Counted from the stretch's first letter, positions 44,657 through 55,492 are shown. The stretch is 64,000 nt of DNA from Vibrio sp. qd031 (GCF_002100145.1 NZ_JXQD01000024.1:2094-66093), one strand, 5' to 3'. The notes: generated by a model from the letters alone, not told the origin. Program-made: numbers and translations.

Positions 44657-45520
44657 TTATCCGTCTGTAGGCCACAGTGCAACGGCTTCCCACACAGGTG
44701 TTACACCTGAAGGCAGCCATAAATTTCGTCCTAACTCAGTCCAAGGCGACGGGTAGTGAAAGTCTGAGCCTTGAGAGGCTAATAGATTGTATTGTATAGC
44801 ATAATCAGCAAGATTGCGTCGCTCTTGCTGACTTTGTTGCGGCAAAGCGATTTCCATGGCATCTCCGCCCGCCTCACTGAATGCTAACAGCAAGCGCTTT
44901 ATCCACTTAGCCGTCAATTTATAACGACCTGGATGGGCCAATACTGCCACCCCACCCGCTGCGTGAATTGCATCTATTGCAGTTTTCATGTCGCACCACA
45001 TTGGTGGTACATAACCAGGGTTATTGCGAGTTAGAAATTTTTTAAACACCTGCTGCATTGTTTTTGCGTATCCGTTGTCCACCAACCATTTCGCAAAGTG
45101 AGAGCGAGTCACTGGCGCTCTACCAGCAATGGCTTGTACTTCAGATAGTAACTGCTCTTCGCACACCGGTTCGGCGAACGACTTGGCTAATCGCTGCGCC
45201 ATTATTTCAGCTCGGGTTGAACGGGTGTTCGCTTGTAACTGTATTAATGCACTCATTTCTGGGTGATGAGTATCTATACCTAGACCCACGATATGAATAT
45301 CTTTGTTCTGCCACAGCGTAGACACTTCAATACCACTGACTAACGTCAAATCAAGGTTATTGCTCTCAATAAACGCTTGGGCTTCAATTGACCCGGCTAC
45401 AGTATCGTGATCAGTGATCGCCAATACACTGATATCAAAATCCAAAGCGCGCTGAACCAACTCTGCCGGTGTGGATCGACCGTCGGATGCGGTGGTATGA
45501 CTGTGGAGATCGATTTTCAT
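44657..45520 (-). CDS. rnm: 5'-3' exoribonuclease RNase AM (TrpH/YciV, PHP family)
   Basis: A 287-residue PHP-domain metalloenzyme. The first metal motif is [11 protein letters not shown] (residues 4-14), then [10 protein letters not shown] (about 34-43), SGIEVS, LAHPGRY (about 192-198) and the closing GSDFH (about 245-249). The E. coli protein is an exonuclease that matures the 5' ends of rRNAs and degrades short RNAs. It is transcribed away from the trp operon, with the two starts sharing the 300-bp trp control region. The old name TrpH reflects only this neighbourhood. Confidence 0.94.
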   Translation of the reverse strand: MKIDLHSHTTASDGRSTPAELVQRALDFDISVLAITDHDTVAGSIEAQAFIESNNLDLTLVSGIEVSTLWQNKDIHIVGLGIDTHHPEMSALIQLQANTRSTRAEIMAQRLAKSFAEPVCEEQLLSEVQAIAGRAPVTRSHFAKWLVDNGYAKTMQQVFKKFLTRNNPGYVPPMWCDMKTAIDAIHAAGGVAVLAHPGRYKLTAKWIKRLLLAFSEAGGDAMEIALPQQSQQERRNLADYAIQYNLLASQGSDFHYPSPWTELGRNLWLPSGVTPVWEAVALWPTDG

Positions 45521-45528
45521 AATAATGC

Positions 45529-45557
45529 TTGACTTTACCCGCTCGTACTAGTTAACT
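45529..45557 (+). promoter_or_regulatory. trp operon promoter
   Basis: TTGACT (-35, 45529-45534), 17-bp spacer, TTAACT (-10, 45552-45557). The -10 sits inside the TrpR operator, as in the E. coli trp promoter. Confidence 0.9.
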
Positions 45558-45562
45558 AGTAC
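45545..45562 (+). promoter_or_regulatory. TrpR operator
   Basis: Perfect palindrome GTACTAGTTAACTAGTAC, nearly identical to the enterobacterial trp operator core CTAGTTAACTAG. TrpR with tryptophan should block the overlapping -10. Confidence 0.93.
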
Positions 45563-45587
45563 ACATAAATTAACAGTGGAAATTGAG

Positions 45588-45692
45588 ATGCTATTAGACA
45601 AGCTAATCCCGCAACACGCAAGCAACAATGATGCTATGAGCACCATTGCAAACGCTAGTGTTGTCTCAATTTCTTGGTGGCGCGCAACTTGA
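45588..45692 (+). CDS. trpL: trp operon leader peptide
   Basis: A 34-codon ORF with ATG at 45588 and TGA at 45690-45692. The peptide has two adjacent Trp codons four and five residues before the end (SISWWRAT). Ribosome stalling there when charged tRNA-Trp is scarce would free the downstream antiterminator. It is longer than the 14-residue E. coli TrpL, which is normal for Vibrio leaders. Confidence 0.93.
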   Translation: MLLDKLIPQHASNNDAMSTIANASVVSISWWRAT

Positions 45693-45693
45693 C

Positions 45694-45757
45694 CTTGCGA
45701 GCTTCTGTAGACTAATCGTCCAATTTCATTGAAAGCTCGCAGTTTGCGAGCTTTTTT
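45694..45757 (+). terminator. trp attenuator with antiterminator segment
   Basis: The terminator hairpin AAGCTCGCA-GTT-TGCGAGCTT plus T run is at 45732-45757. The upstream segment CTTGCGAGCTT (45694-45704) is also complementary to the first terminator arm, so it can form the competing antiterminator. This is the classical 2:3 versus 3:4 arrangement. Confidence 0.92.
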
Positions 45758-45848
45758 GTTTTGTTTCGCCTCAAATGTTTAGATACTGACGGCAAAGATT
45801 GAAAGGTCTAGCGTGGTAACGCTGGCTAAAGACCCAATAGGATGTGTT

Positions 45849-47387
45849 ATGAGTTCAGCACCTTACTTCGATGTGATAAAGCAAGACCTGCCCTATTTCG
45901 AAGACCCGACGCAACTGTTTAACAGTTTGTGTCACGAGAAAAGCTGCAGTTTATTATTGGAATCGGCTGAGATCGACTCAAAGCAAAACTTAAAAAGCTT
46001 ATTGCTCGTCGACGCTGCACTGCGCATTGAGTGTTTTGGGCTCCAAGTTCGCTTCGAAATCCTGAACCCTAATGGGCAAGCCGCGATCAAAGCCGTTTTG
46101 CCGCTGTTTGAGCAGTCGATCATCGAACATACAGAGCACCATTTACTGGTTGAACTGCCTCACACTCAACATCACCTAGATGAAGACAGTCGCTTAAAGC
46201 AGCAGTCGATTTTTGATGCGTTGCGTAGCTTTCAAACCGTTTATGGTGAAAAGGCAGTACAAGAATTGGATCTGTTTGTCGGCGGACTCTTCGCGTACGA
46301 TGTGGTCGCCAACTTTGAGCCACTTGGCGATGCGAAACAAGTCAACCAGTGCCCAGATTATGTGTTCTACCTAGCTGAGAAACTGGTGGTGATTGATCAT
46401 CAAAAGCAGCAATGCGTGATCCAAGGGAGTGTATTTGCTTCTAGCTATGCCGATACTCTCAAGCAAGACATTGTTGCACTCACCGAGGTGTGTAAGCAGC
46501 TTGAACCACTTCCTAAGCCCATCGAAGTTAAAGGCGCTCAAGTCACCACAAACATTAGCGACCAAGCGTTTTGCGACATCGTCACTGACTTAAAGCGTTA
46601 TGTGGTAAGCGGTGACATATTCCAAGTCGTGCCGTCTCGTAAATTTACCCTGCCCTGCCCGTCGCCACTGGCGGCGTACAAAGAACTTAAGCGCAGCAAC
46701 CCAAGCCCTTACATGTTCTATATGCAAGACAAGAAGTTCACGTTATTTGGTGCATCACCAGAAAGTGCTCTAAAGTACTGCCGCGACTCTAACCAAATCG
46801 AAATCTATCCAATTGCGGGCACACGCCGCAGAGGAAAGAATAGCGACGGAACCATCAACTTTGATTTAGATAGTCGTATCGAGTTAGAACTGCGCAGTGA
46901 CAAAAAAGAGAACGCTGAGCATATGATGCTGGTCGATCTCGCGCGCAATGACGTAGCACGCATCGCTGAGCCTGGCAGCCGCTATGTTGCCGATCTTTTG
47001 CAAGTCGACCGTTACAGCCATGTCATGCACTTAGTGTCTAGGGTTGTAGGTCAACTTAGAAGTGACCTTGACGCACTGCACGCCTATCAAGCCTGCATGA
47101 ACATGGGCACATTAACAGGCGCCCCTAAAATTCGTGCTATGCAGCTTATTCGTCAAGTAGAAAAAGAGCGTCGTGGCAGTTACGGCGGAGCCGTCGGCTA
47201 CTTAACGGGTCGTGGTGACTTAGACACCTGTATCGTCATTCGTTCCGCCTATGTAGAAGACGGCGTCGCGCAAGTTCAAGCTGGTGCAGGTGTTGTCTTT
47301 GACTCTGACCCTCAATCGGAAGCTGAAGAAACAACAGGCAAGGCTCAAGCTGTCGTATCAGCCATTGCTGCTGCCCATAATTATTAA
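45849..47387 (+). CDS. trpE: Anthranilate synthase component I
   Basis: A 512-residue enzyme using chorismate and ammonia (from TrpG) to make anthranilate. I use the ATG at 45849 behind AGGATG; a GTG 12 codons upstream also has a fair ribosome site. The tryptophan feedback site LLLESAEIDSK is at about residues 36-46. The chorismate-binding core includes DIFQVVPSRKF, PIAGTRRRGK (about 328), ELRSDKKENAEHMMLVDLARND (split across two motifs) and GTLTGAPKIRAM near 425. First structural gene after the attenuator. Confidence 0.95.
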   Translation: MSSAPYFDVIKQDLPYFEDPTQLFNSLCHEKSCSLLLESAEIDSKQNLKSLLLVDAALRIECFGLQVRFEILNPNGQAAIKAVLPLFEQSIIEHTEHHLLVELPHTQHHLDEDSRLKQQSIFDALRSFQTVYGEKAVQELDLFVGGLFAYDVVANFEPLGDAKQVNQCPDYVFYLAEKLVVIDHQKQQCVIQGSVFASSYADTLKQDIVALTEVCKQLEPLPKPIEVKGAQVTTNISDQAFCDIVTDLKRYVVSGDIFQVVPSRKFTLPCPSPLAAYKELKRSNPSPYMFYMQDKKFTLFGASPESALKYCRDSNQIEIYPIAGTRRRGKNSDGTINFDLDSRIELELRSDKKENAEHMMLVDLARNDVARIAEPGSRYVADLLQVDRYSHVMHLVSRVVGQLRSDLDALHAYQACMNMGTLTGAPKIRAMQLIRQVEKERRGSYGGAVGYLTGRGDLDTCIVIRSAYVEDGVAQVQAGAGVVFDSDPQSEAEETTGKAQAVVSAIAAAHNY

Positions 47388-47397
47388 GGAGTCCATT

Positions 47398-48012
47398 GTG
47401 GCGAACATTCTATTTATCGACAATTTCGACTCTTTTACCTACAACCTCGTGGATGAGTTTCGAAATTTAGGCCATCAGGTGACTATTTATCGCAACAATG
47501 TCTTTGCAAGCGATATTGTTAAGCAGCTCGATGCATTAGACGATGCGGTATTGGTGCTTTCGCCTGGCCCTGGCGCGCCTTCAGACGCTGGCTGCATGCC
47601 CGAGCTCATTCAACAAGTCAAAGGCCGAACTCCGATCATTGGTATATGCCTAGGACATCAAGCGATTGTCGAAGCGTATGGCGGCACCGTGGCCGGTGCG
47701 GGAGATATTGTTCATGGCAAAGTCGCGATGATGACCCACAACGACCACCCAGTCTACCAAGGCCTGCCTTCTCCATTTGCCATTGCGCGTTATCACTCAC
47801 TGGTCGCCACTCATGTCAGCGATGAGCTGGTGATTAACGCAGAAGTGGACGGTTTGGTGATGTCAGTGGTGCACGAAAATCACAAAGTTTGTGGATTTCA
47901 ATTTCACCCTGAGTCTATTATGACAACCTATGGACAAACTCTATTGGCTAACGCTATCGAATGGGCGCTTCAACCTATTCACAATGCCGACGTTAGCACA
48001 TCAAAGATTTAA
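47398..48012 (+). CDS. trpG: Anthranilate synthase component II (glutamine amidotransferase)
   Basis: A 204-residue class I amidotransferase supplying ammonia to TrpE. I start at the GTG 47398 behind AAGGAG, giving ANILFIDNFDSFTYNLVD at the N-terminus; the frame is open further upstream inside trpE. The catalytic Cys is in GICLGHQAI (about 81-89), and the His/Glu pair in QFHPESIMT (about 170-178). In E. coli TrpG is fused to TrpD; here it is separate, as in other Vibrio. It ends 9 bp before trpD. Confidence 0.95.
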   Translation: MANILFIDNFDSFTYNLVDEFRNLGHQVTIYRNNVFASDIVKQLDALDDAVLVLSPGPGAPSDAGCMPELIQQVKGRTPIIGICLGHQAIVEAYGGTVAGAGDIVHGKVAMMTHNDHPVYQGLPSPFAIARYHSLVATHVSDELVINAEVDGLVMSVVHENHKVCGFQFHPESIMTTYGQTLLANAIEWALQPIHNADVSTSKI

Positions 48013-48021
48013 GGATACTCA

Positions 48022-49020
48022 ATGCACAAGATCATCGACAAATTATATCAACAGCAGTCCCTAAGCCAAAAAGAGAGCGAGTCTTTGTTTGATACCATTA
48101 TCAAAGGGGACTTAGACCCTATTTTGATGTCGGCTGCACTCACTGCGTTAAAAATTAAAGGTGAAACGCCCGATGAAATCGCCGGAGCAGCAAAAGCGCT
48201 GCTAGCGAATGCTGCGCCCTTCCCTCGCCCAGACTATGATTTTGCCGACATTGTGGGCACAGGTGGCGACGGTGCCAACACCATAAACATTTCTACCACA
48301 GCGGCATTTGTCGCGGCGGCGTGCGGGTTAAAAGTAGCAAAACACGGCAATCGAGGCGTTTCCAGTAAATCAGGCTCATCAGATCTTCTAGACTCGTTTG
48401 GCATAAACCTAGCCATGAGCGCAGAAGATACGCGCAAAGCGGTGGATGACATCGGCGTGGCCTTCTTGTTTGCCCCTCAGTATCACGGTGGTGTGAAACA
48501 CGCGATGCCTGTTCGTCAAACTATGAAAACCCGTACTATTTTCAACATTTTAGGCCCTCTCATTAACCCAGCACGTCCTAACATTGAATTGATGGGTGTG
48601 TACAGTGAAGAGCTCGTCGCCCCCATTGCTGAAACCATGCTGCAGATGGACATGAAACGCGCAGCCGTTGTTCACGGCAGTGGATTGGATGAAGTCGCCA
48701 TACACGGCAGCACGACGGTGGCCGAGATCAACGACGGCAAAATCACTCATTACACGCTCACCCCAGCCGACTTTGGCCTAGAGTGCTATCCACTTGAAGC
48801 AATCAAAGGCGGCACGCCAGAAGAAAACCGCACCATCATCACCAACATGCTAACGGGCAAAGGCACGCCAGCTCAACTTGGCGCTGTTGCGGTCAATGTC
48901 GCATTGCTTATGAAATTATTTGGCCATGAAGATTTAAAAGCCAATGCCGCATTGGCAATTGAAGCGATGAACTCAGGAAAAGCGTACCAGCTTGTCCAAG
49001 CACTGGCGGAGCGAGGCTAA
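48022..49020 (+). CDS. trpD: Anthranilate phosphoribosyltransferase
   Basis: A 332-residue enzyme transferring phosphoribosyl from PRPP to anthranilate, the second step of tryptophan synthesis. The PRPP-binding GTGGDGANTINIST is at about residues 79-92. KHGNRGVSSKSGSSDLL (about 107-123) carries the anthranilate site. The second metal-binding region is SGLDEVAIHG. Length equals the monofunctional family. Single base between its stop and the trpCF start. Confidence 0.96.
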   Translation: MHKIIDKLYQQQSLSQKESESLFDTIIKGDLDPILMSAALTALKIKGETPDEIAGAAKALLANAAPFPRPDYDFADIVGTGGDGANTINISTTAAFVAAACGLKVAKHGNRGVSSKSGSSDLLDSFGINLAMSAEDTRKAVDDIGVAFLFAPQYHGGVKHAMPVRQTMKTRTIFNILGPLINPARPNIELMGVYSEELVAPIAETMLQMDMKRAAVVHGSGLDEVAIHGSTTVAEINDGKITHYTLTPADFGLECYPLEAIKGGTPEENRTIITNMLTGKGTPAQLGAVAVNVALLMKLFGHEDLKANAALAIEAMNSGKAYQLVQALAERG

Positions 49021-49021
49021 C

Positions 49022-50413
49022 ATGAGCGCAGTATCTCAATCGCAACGCGATATGGCGAAAGTCTTAGCGACCATCGTCGACGACAAGTACCTTTGGGTCG
49101 CAGACCGCAAAAAGCAGCAGCCTGTTGAAAGCTTTAAAGATGACCTGACGCCATCTGATCGCTCGTTCTACGACGCCCTTTCGGGTAGCAGCACTAAATT
49201 CATTCTTGAGTGTAAAAAAGCCTCACCGTCGAAAGGGCTGATCCGCGACGATTTTAATTTGGATTACATTGCATCCGTATACGCTGACCATGCAACAGCA
49301 ATATCGGTGCTAACCGATGAAAAATACTTCCAAGGCAGTTTCGACTTTTTACCTCAAGTTAAGGCGAAAACGACCCAGCCCATTCTATGTAAAGACTTCA
49401 TGGTCGACAGCTATCAGGTTTACTTAGCCAGACACTATCAGGCCGATGCAATATTGCTGATGCTGTCAGTAGTGACCGATCAAGAATATCGCGATATCGC
49501 TGAGGTTGCGCATAGCTTGAATATGGGCGTTCTCACCGAAGTGAGCAATGAAGAAGAGTTAGAGCGGGCCATTGCACTGGAGGCAAAAGTCATCGGTATT
49601 AATAACCGAAACTTGCGCGATCTCTCCATCGATCTTAATAGAACCAAAGCCCTTGCACCAAGTATTCCCGATGACCGAATCGTTATTTCAGAGTCCGGTA
49701 TCTACAACAATCAGCAAGTGCGCAACCTGGCCAGTGTTGCCAACGGGTTCCTCATTGGTAGCGCCTTAATGGCCGAAGACGACTTAGACCGAGCGGTACG
49801 AAAAGTCACTCAAGGCGAGCACAAAGTGTGCGGCTTGACCTCACCTGAAGACGCGAGTAAAGCTCACACGAGTGGCGCAGTCTTTGGCGGGCTTATTTTC
49901 GTAGAAAAGTCCCCACGCTCCGTCTCTTTTGAGCAAGCACGCATCGTTATGAGTGGTGCACCGCTACACTTTGTGGGTGTATTCCAAAATCACGACGCGA
50001 GCAGTGTCGTTCAGTATGCGACTGAGTTAGGCCTGCATGCCGTGCAATTACATGGCAACGAAAGCCAGCAATACATCACGGAACTTAGACAAGCATTGCC
50101 TGAGCACTGTGAAATTTGGAAAGCCTATGGGGTAAGTGATGTCCTACCCGAACTTATCCCAAACGACGTCGATAGGCATTTACTCGACGCAAAAGTTGGC
50201 GAGCAATCTGGTGGCACAGGACAACAATTTGACTGGTCAATGTTAACCAATAAGAGCGTTATGCTGGCCGGTGGAATCAATCCAGATAACGCAAAACAAG
50301 CGGCATCACTCGGCTGTATTGGGCTTGATCTCAACTCTGGTGTCGAAAGCGCACCAGGTAAAAAAGATTTGCAAAAATTAACCGCTGCATTTGCAGCCAT
50401 CAAAGATTTTTAA
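49022..50413 (+). CDS. trpCF: Bifunctional indole-3-glycerol-phosphate synthase / phosphoribosylanthranilate isomerase
   Basis: A 463-residue fusion as in E. coli TrpC. The N-terminal half (about 1-260) is the synthase, with [12 protein letters not shown] (about 64-75), LCKDFMVD and [12 protein letters not shown]. The C-terminal half (about 263-463) is the isomerase, with [10 protein letters not shown] (about 267-276; active-site Cys) and GGTGQQFDW (about 399) and AGGINPDNA. Together they convert phosphoribosylanthranilate to indole-3-glycerol phosphate. Start at the ATG right after the trpD stop. Confidence 0.96.
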   Translation: MSAVSQSQRDMAKVLATIVDDKYLWVADRKKQQPVESFKDDLTPSDRSFYDALSGSSTKFILECKKASPSKGLIRDDFNLDYIASVYADHATAISVLTDEKYFQGSFDFLPQVKAKTTQPILCKDFMVDSYQVYLARHYQADAILLMLSVVTDQEYRDIAEVAHSLNMGVLTEVSNEEELERAIALEAKVIGINNRNLRDLSIDLNRTKALAPSIPDDRIVISESGIYNNQQVRNLASVANGFLIGSALMAEDDLDRAVRKVTQGEHKVCGLTSPEDASKAHTSGAVFGGLIFVEKSPRSVSFEQARIVMSGAPLHFVGVFQNHDASSVVQYATELGLHAVQLHGNESQQYITELRQALPEHCEIWKAYGVSDVLPELIPNDVDRHLLDAKVGEQSGGTGQQFDWSMLTNKSVMLAGGINPDNAKQAASLGCIGLDLNSGVESAPGKKDLQKLTAAFAAIKDF

Positions 50414-50423
50414 GGAAGTAAAC

Positions 50424-51614
50424 ATGGCTAAATTAGACGCCTATTTTGGGGAATACGGTGGACAGTTTGTCCCACAGATCCTCGTTCCTGCTTTGGAGCA
50501 GCTCGAGCAAGCGTTTATTGATGCACAAGCGGATCCTGAGTTTCAAAAAGAGTTTATTGAGCTCTTAGAAGAATACGCAGGTCGCCCAACGGCGCTTACC
50601 CTAACTCGCAATATCACCAAAGGCACAAAAACCAAACTTTATCTTAAGCGTGAAGATTTACTTCACGGTGGCGCGCACAAAACCAATCAGGTTTTGGGAC
50701 AAGCACTGCTCGCTAAGCGCATGGGTAAACACGAGATCATCGCAGAAACTGGCGCAGGACAACACGGCGTGGCCACGGCATTAGCCTGTGCGCTATTAGG
50801 TTTAAAATGCCGAGTTTACATGGGCGCTAAAGACGTAGAACGTCAAAGTCCTAACGTATTTCGCATGCGTTTGATGGGAGCCGAAGTGATCCCTGTGCAT
50901 TCTGGTGCCTCTACGTTAAAAGACGCGTGTAATGAGGCAATGCGTGATTGGTCAGGCAGCTACGAAACCGCACATTACCTATTGGGCACCGCAGCCGGCC
51001 CGCACCCATTCCCAACCATCGTACGTGAATTTCAAAAAATGATCGGGGAAGAGACCAAAGCTCAGATCCTAGAGCGAGAAGGCCGACTACCTGATGCGGT
51101 GATCGCGTGTGTTGGTGGTGGCTCCAATGCCATTGGTATGTTTGCTGACTTTATTGATGAGAAAGAAGTGAAACTAATTGGTGTTGAACCTGCTGGACTT
51201 GGCATCGATACCGATCAACATGGTGCGCCACTGAAACACGGCAAGACCGGTATTTTCTTTGGTATGAAAGCCCCGTTGATGCAAGATCCACATGGTCAAG
51301 TTGAAGAGTCGTATTCTGTATCTGCGGGCCTGGACTTCCCATCTGTAGGTCCACAGCATGCGCACCTTAATGCGACTGGACGCGCAACGTACGAATCCGC
51401 TACCGATGATGAAGCGCTAGAAGCGTTTCAGATATTAGCCCGTAACGAGGGTATCATTCCAGCGCTCGAGTCATCGCATGCACTTGCCTACGCGCTTAAA
51501 ATGGCGCAAGACAACCCTGACAAAGAGCAGCTCATTGTGGTGAATCTCTCTGGTCGCGGCGACAAAGATATATTTACAGTTCAAGATATACTCGATAAAA
51601 AAGGAGCGCTGTAA
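50424..51614 (+). CDS. trpB: Tryptophan synthase beta chain
   Basis: A 396-residue PLP enzyme joining indole and serine. The ATG at 50424 follows AAGGAAG. N-terminus [18 protein letters not shown] is diagnostic. The PLP lysine is in [15 protein letters not shown] (about 79-93), and the phosphate-binding glycine loop VGGGSNAIG is at about 229-237. It forms the alpha2beta2 channelled complex with TrpA. The stop and the trpA start overlap by one base (TAATG). Confidence 0.97.
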   Translation: MAKLDAYFGEYGGQFVPQILVPALEQLEQAFIDAQADPEFQKEFIELLEEYAGRPTALTLTRNITKGTKTKLYLKREDLLHGGAHKTNQVLGQALLAKRMGKHEIIAETGAGQHGVATALACALLGLKCRVYMGAKDVERQSPNVFRMRLMGAEVIPVHSGASTLKDACNEAMRDWSGSYETAHYLLGTAAGPHPFPTIVREFQKMIGEETKAQILEREGRLPDAVIACVGGGSNAIGMFADFIDEKEVKLIGVEPAGLGIDTDQHGAPLKHGKTGIFFGMKAPLMQDPHGQVEESYSVSAGLDFPSVGPQHAHLNATGRATYESATDDEALEAFQILARNEGIIPALESSHALAYALKMAQDNPDKEQLIVVNLSGRGDKDIFTVQDILDKKGAL

Positions 51615-52420
51615 TGGCCAGATACTCGACTCTATTTGCAGCTCTCGAGGCGAAAAATGAGGGTGCGTTTGTTCCCTTCGTAACTATCGGTGATCCAACA
51701 CCTGAGTTGTCACTTGAGATCATTAAAACCTTAGTTGACTCTGGCGCGGACGCGCTAGAGCTTGGGTTTCCGTTTTCAGATCCCCTTGCTGACGGTCCAA
51801 CAATCCAAGGTGCTAACATCCGCGCGTTAAACTCTGGTACCACGCCAGACACCTGCTTTGACATCATCAGTCAGGTACGCTCGCTATATCCTGATGTTCC
51901 GGTGGGTTTGTTGGTCTATGCAAACCTTGTCTACGCCAACGGATTGGATTCCTTCTATGGAAAGTGTGCCAAGGCAGGGGTAGATTCGGTGTTAATTGCC
52001 GACGTTCCAACCAATGAAAGTGATGACTTTAACCAAGCGGCCAGCAAAGCCGGTATAGACCCTATCTTTATCGCGCCACCAACTGCTAGTGACGACACAC
52101 TGCAACAGGTAGCTAAGCTCGGTTCGGGATACACCTACTTATTGTCGCGCGCTGGTGTTACCGGTGCTGAAACTAAAGCCAATATGCCAGTCAGTGATAT
52201 GATCACACGCCTTGCTAAATTTGATGCGCCACCACCTCTTCTGGGATTTGGCATTTCAGAGCCTTCGCAAGTCCAGCAAGCTATTTCAGCAGGAGCAGCC
52301 GGGGCGATTTCCGGCTCTGCTGTAGTCAAAATCATTGAAAACAACCAAAATGATAAAGCTAAGGTGTTGTCGGAACTATCGAGTTTCGTCACTACAATGA
52401 AAGCCGCGACCATAAAGTAG
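51614..52420 (+). CDS. trpA: Tryptophan synthase alpha chain
   Basis: A 268-residue TIM-barrel enzyme that cleaves indole-3-glycerol phosphate to indole, passed to TrpB. Catalytic Glu is in [19 protein letters not shown] (about 47-65), which also holds the catalytic Asp60-equivalent. Other blocks are [11 protein letters not shown] and [14 protein letters not shown] (about 173-186). Last gene of the operon, followed by a strong terminator. Translationally coupled to trpB through TAATG. Confidence 0.97.
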   Translation: MARYSTLFAALEAKNEGAFVPFVTIGDPTPELSLEIIKTLVDSGADALELGFPFSDPLADGPTIQGANIRALNSGTTPDTCFDIISQVRSLYPDVPVGLLVYANLVYANGLDSFYGKCAKAGVDSVLIADVPTNESDDFNQAASKAGIDPIFIAPPTASDDTLQQVAKLGSGYTYLLSRAGVTGAETKANMPVSDMITRLAKFDAPPPLLGFGISEPSQVQQAISAGAAGAISGSAVVKIIENNQNDKAKVLSELSSFVTTMKAATIK

Positions 52421-52441
52421 ATTTGCTCTATCGCAGTTAAC

Positions 52442-52473
52442 AAAAAGCCAGTTCATTACGAACTGGCTTTTTG
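52442..52473. terminator. Terminator at the end of the trp operon
   Basis: AAAAAGCCAGTTC / GAACTGGCTTTTT with an ATTAC loop. Symmetric, so it can also stop the converging chemoreceptor transcript. Confidence 0.92.
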
Positions 52474-52536
52474 TTGTGTATCTAACAGTTCATTATTTGT
52501 AGATTACATGAAGCAACCCAAATGATGTGTCTTGCG

Positions 52537-54168
52537 CTAAATTTTAAATCGATTAACGATTTCATTCAGATTTTGGGCCATTTGGCTTAGATGTTCAGAT
52601 GACTGCCCCATTTGATAGGTCGCCTCTTGAGAGTCTCGCGCTTCTGAGGCCACACTCTGCGTATTTGCACTGATGTGTGTTAGCTGCTCTTGCTGGCTTG
52701 AGGTCGCCTCCGCTACGTCTGTGGTGATCACTCTGAGCTCTTCAATCGCTGTATTGACCGAGCTTAACGCTTCACCACAATTTTGAGCAATTGCCATCCC
52801 CTCTTCAGTCTGAGTTCTACATTCAGACATCACGTCTACGGTTGACGCGACTTCACTTTGGAGCTGCATGATAATATCTTGAATGCTACCTGTAGATTCT
52901 TGCGTGCGCGATGCGAGAGTTCTTACCTCGTCAGCGACCACGGCAAACCCACGGCCCTGCTCGCCAGCTCGTGCTGCCTCGATAGCAGCGTTAAGGGCTA
53001 ACAAGTTCGTTTGTTCGGCAATTTGTTTAATCACATCTAATATCTCGCCAATTTCGTTCGACGAGTGTGCCAGTTTTTCTGCGTGATTCGATGCAACGTC
53101 AACGCGATCGGCAATACGCTCAATCACTGTAACATTCTGCTTAACTTGCATAGAGGCTTCGTCAACAACCATGCTGGTTGCACCCGTCATGTCTAAGGCA
53201 TCGTTTGTCGAACTCGATATCGACGTAGCACTAACGTTCACTTCCTCAATACTGGTTGCCGAAGCGGTCGTTTGCTCAAGTTGGTTGTTTACACCACCTT
53301 TAATCTGCACAGTGACGGTCGCAAGCTCTTCAGCCTGTGACGCTAAAGAATCCGTACTGCCGCGAATGTGAGCGACAATCTCTTTTAGCTCTTGCGTCAT
53401 GGTGTTGAACGCATTACCTAATTGAGCAATTTCATCGGTGCCTTGAACAGGAACCTGAATGGTCAAATCTCTATCCGCTGCTACTTTGGCAACGCGTAGT
53501 TGCATCGCTTGCAAAGGCTCAATGATGTTACGCGCAATGAGGGCACCCATTAACACCAATAAACCGATCACTACAACGGACAATATGGTTTTCTCTATTA
53601 GCAGCTCGCTGAATGACTCTTCTATATCTGACATATACACGCCGGTACCAACCGACCAGTTCCAAGAAGCAAAGGGTTTAACAAAAGTGAGTTTTTCTTC
53701 TTGGGCGGTCGATCCAGGAATTGGCCAGTCGTAAGTTGCAAAGTCTCCCCCGCGCCTCGCCGCCGCTGTAATTTCTGTAAACGCGTACGTAATGTGCGAC
53801 TGACTGCTGCGAAGCATGTTTTGACCGTTAAGATTTGGCGATGTTGGGTGTACTACCATATCTCCGTTTAATGTATTTACAAAGAAGTAACCATCGCCCG
53901 CATAACGAGTTTGATTAACAAATTCAATCGCCAGGGTTTGCGCTTCTTCTACACTGATTTGTCCCTGTTGCACGCGTTTTTCTAGTAAAGAAAATTGGGT
54001 CAGCGCGACATCGACTAACGATTCAGCTGCAAGCTTTCGCTCAACAATCGCTTCTTCCTTAAGGGAATAAACCCCCATTATTTGGGTAAACAATATGAGC
54101 ATACCTGAAAAGGCAATTAAACTTCGAAGCTTCGTTGCCACACTCAGCCTGCTTAGATAATTGTGCAT
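52537..54168 (-). CDS. Methyl-accepting chemotaxis protein with single Cache sensor domain
   Basis: A 543-residue chemoreceptor. Topology: TM1 about 14-35, periplasmic sCache_2-type sensor about 40-190 ([36 protein letters not shown]), TM2 about 192-212, HAMP about 213-265, and a long cytoplasmic signalling coil. The hairpin tip [19 protein letters not shown] is at about 390, followed by [15 protein letters not shown]. It signals to CheW/CheA. sCache_2 receptors often sense small organic acids, but the ligand cannot be read. A sigma-28-like promoter lies about 65 bp upstream. Confidence 0.93.
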   Translation of the reverse strand: MHNYLSRLSVATKLRSLIAFSGMLILFTQIMGVYSLKEEAIVERKLAAESLVDVALTQFSLLEKRVQQGQISVEEAQTLAIEFVNQTRYAGDGYFFVNTLNGDMVVHPTSPNLNGQNMLRSSQSHITYAFTEITAAARRGGDFATYDWPIPGSTAQEEKLTFVKPFASWNWSVGTGVYMSDIEESFSELLIEKTILSVVVIGLLVLMGALIARNIIEPLQAMQLRVAKVAADRDLTIQVPVQGTDEIAQLGNAFNTMTQELKEIVAHIRGSTDSLASQAEELATVTVQIKGGVNNQLEQTTASATSIEEVNVSATSISSSTNDALDMTGATSMVVDEASMQVKQNVTVIERIADRVDVASNHAEKLAHSSNEIGEILDVIKQIAEQTNLLALNAAIEAARAGEQGRGFAVVADEVRTLASRTQESTGSIQDIIMQLQSEVASTVDVMSECRTQTEEGMAIAQNCGEALSSVNTAIEELRVITTDVAEATSSQQEQLTHISANTQSVASEARDSQEATYQMGQSSEHLSQMAQNLNEIVNRFKI

Positions 54169-54521
54169 GTGACTATCCTTTTGACGTTGTAATTAAAATT
54201 CGAATTTGTATCTTTATGTAACGATTAATTACTCATCGGCCAATGCATCGGTGACTTGAGGTAAAAATGAAGAAATACTCTATTAAATTCCCAGTTGCTG
54301 GTTTATTAGCTAAGTTTCAGATATATATGTCATTTTCATTAGCAATTGCTAAAGTTACAGCCTCAAATAAAACATAAAAATATCGCTCTACAGAGTCTGT
54401 TGGTGTTTAGCTACTTCTTTCCCCGTTTGTACAAAATGATTCGACACAGTGTTTCGCGAGTTAGGTTGGACTGATTCTCAATCCTTGTTAGACTGAAGTT
54501 AACCCTCTATATTGCAGTTTT
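54169..54521. other. Divergent region between the chemoreceptor gene and yciB
   Basis: About 350 bp without a gene. Its left part holds the sigma-28-like promoter of the chemoreceptor; the yciB promoter must lie at the right. AT-rich, no strong hairpin noticed. Confidence 0.45.
54233..54259 (-). promoter_or_regulatory. Sigma-28 (FliA)-like promoter of the chemoreceptor gene
   Basis: Minus strand TCAAGTCA, 11-bp spacer, GCCGATGA. The -10 matches GCCGATAA at seven of eight positions and the spacing is exact; the -35 matches TAAAGTTT at five of eight. Flagellar-class promoters are normal for chemoreceptors. Confidence 0.6.
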
Positions 54522-55064
54522 ATGATGAAACAGCTGATTGACTTTTTACCCCTAGTGATATTTTTTGTACTGTATAAGTTTTTTGACATATACGTTGCGA
54601 CCGGGGCATTGATCGCCGCAACAGCTGTGCAAGTACTGATCACTTACCTTATTTATAAAAAAGTCGAAAAGATGCAATGGGTTACCCTAGTGATGATTGC
54701 GGTGTTTGGTGGCATGACTCTGGCGTTACAAGATGCTAATTTCATCAAATGGAAAGTGACTATTGTGTATGCCCTTTTTGCCGGTGCGCTCGTTGTATCC
54801 GATTGGATGGGAAAACCATTAATCAAGGGCATGCTTGGGAAAGAAATCGAGCTACCAGAGAATGTCTGGAAACGTATTAGCTGGATGTGGGTAGGCTTTT
54901 TTATCGCTGCGGCTCTTCTCAATATCTATATAGCCTTTCAGTTACCGTTAGACGTGTGGGTCAACTTTAAAGTCTTTGGGTTACTGATTGGGACACTACT
55001 GTTTACGCTCATTACTGGGGTGTACATATTCAAACATTTACCAAAGGAAGAATCAGAAGAATAA
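54522..55064 (+). CDS. yciB: Inner membrane-spanning protein YciB
   Basis: A 180-residue protein with five hydrophobic segments. The start [18 protein letters not shown] (about 3-20) is the family signature. YciB (also called IspZ) is a conserved inner-membrane protein linked to envelope integrity and cell division or septation; the biochemical role is not settled. The ATG could be the first or second of two adjacent Met codons. Its stop overlaps the yciA start by one base (TAATG), giving the yciB-yciA pair seen in enterobacteria. Confidence 0.94.
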   Translation: MMKQLIDFLPLVIFFVLYKFFDIYVATGALIAATAVQVLITYLIYKKVEKMQWVTLVMIAVFGGMTLALQDANFIKWKVTIVYALFAGALVVSDWMGKPLIKGMLGKEIELPENVWKRISWMWVGFFIAAALLNIYIAFQLPLDVWVNFKVFGLLIGTLLFTLITGVYIFKHLPKEESEE

Positions 55065-55465
55065 TGGAACAGGTATCGACCAAGTCACCCAACGGTGAAA
55101 TGCTACTCAGAACATTAGCCATGCCCGCCGACACTAACGCCAATGGCGATATTTTTGGTGGTTGGATAATGTCTCAACTCGATTTAGCAGGTGGCATGCT
55201 CGCCAAGGAGATTTCCGGTGGACGCATTGCTACGGTATCAGTTTCAAGTATGACCTTTAAACGTCCCGTTTCTGTGGGCGCGGTCGTATGTTGTCACGGT
55301 AAATGCGCTAAAATAGGTCGAACCTCTATGTCGATTGACCTAGAAGTGTGGGTAAGGCCTGTGAGCAATGCAGGAATGGGTGAGCGTTACATGGTTTGTG
55401 ACGCCACATTCAATTACGTCGCCATTGATGATGACGGCCGACCAAGACCTATTAAACCAGATTAA
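55064..55465 (+). CDS. yciA: Acyl-CoA thioesterase YciA
   Basis: A 133-residue hotdog-fold thioesterase hydrolysing short to medium acyl-CoA esters. The active-site region NANGDIFGGWIMSQLDLAGG (about 26-45) holds the catalytic Asp. The following VSVSSMTFKRPVSVGAVV is the central hotdog strand pair. Cytoplasmic, hexameric in characterised members. It is translationally coupled to yciB and 27 bp ahead of yciI. Confidence 0.94.
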   Translation: MEQVSTKSPNGEMLLRTLAMPADTNANGDIFGGWIMSQLDLAGGMLAKEISGGRIATVSVSSMTFKRPVSVGAVVCCHGKCAKIGRTSMSIDLEVWVRPVSNAGMGERYMVCDATFNYVAIDDDGRPRPIKPD

Positions 55466-55492
55466 CGACTAACTAAGAATAAGGAATGACTT

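Noticed and set aside
47284..47397. Upstream extension of trpG into trpE
   Set aside because: The GTG at 47398 has a strong ribosome site and gives the normal family N-terminus; the extension is an out-of-frame trpE overlap.
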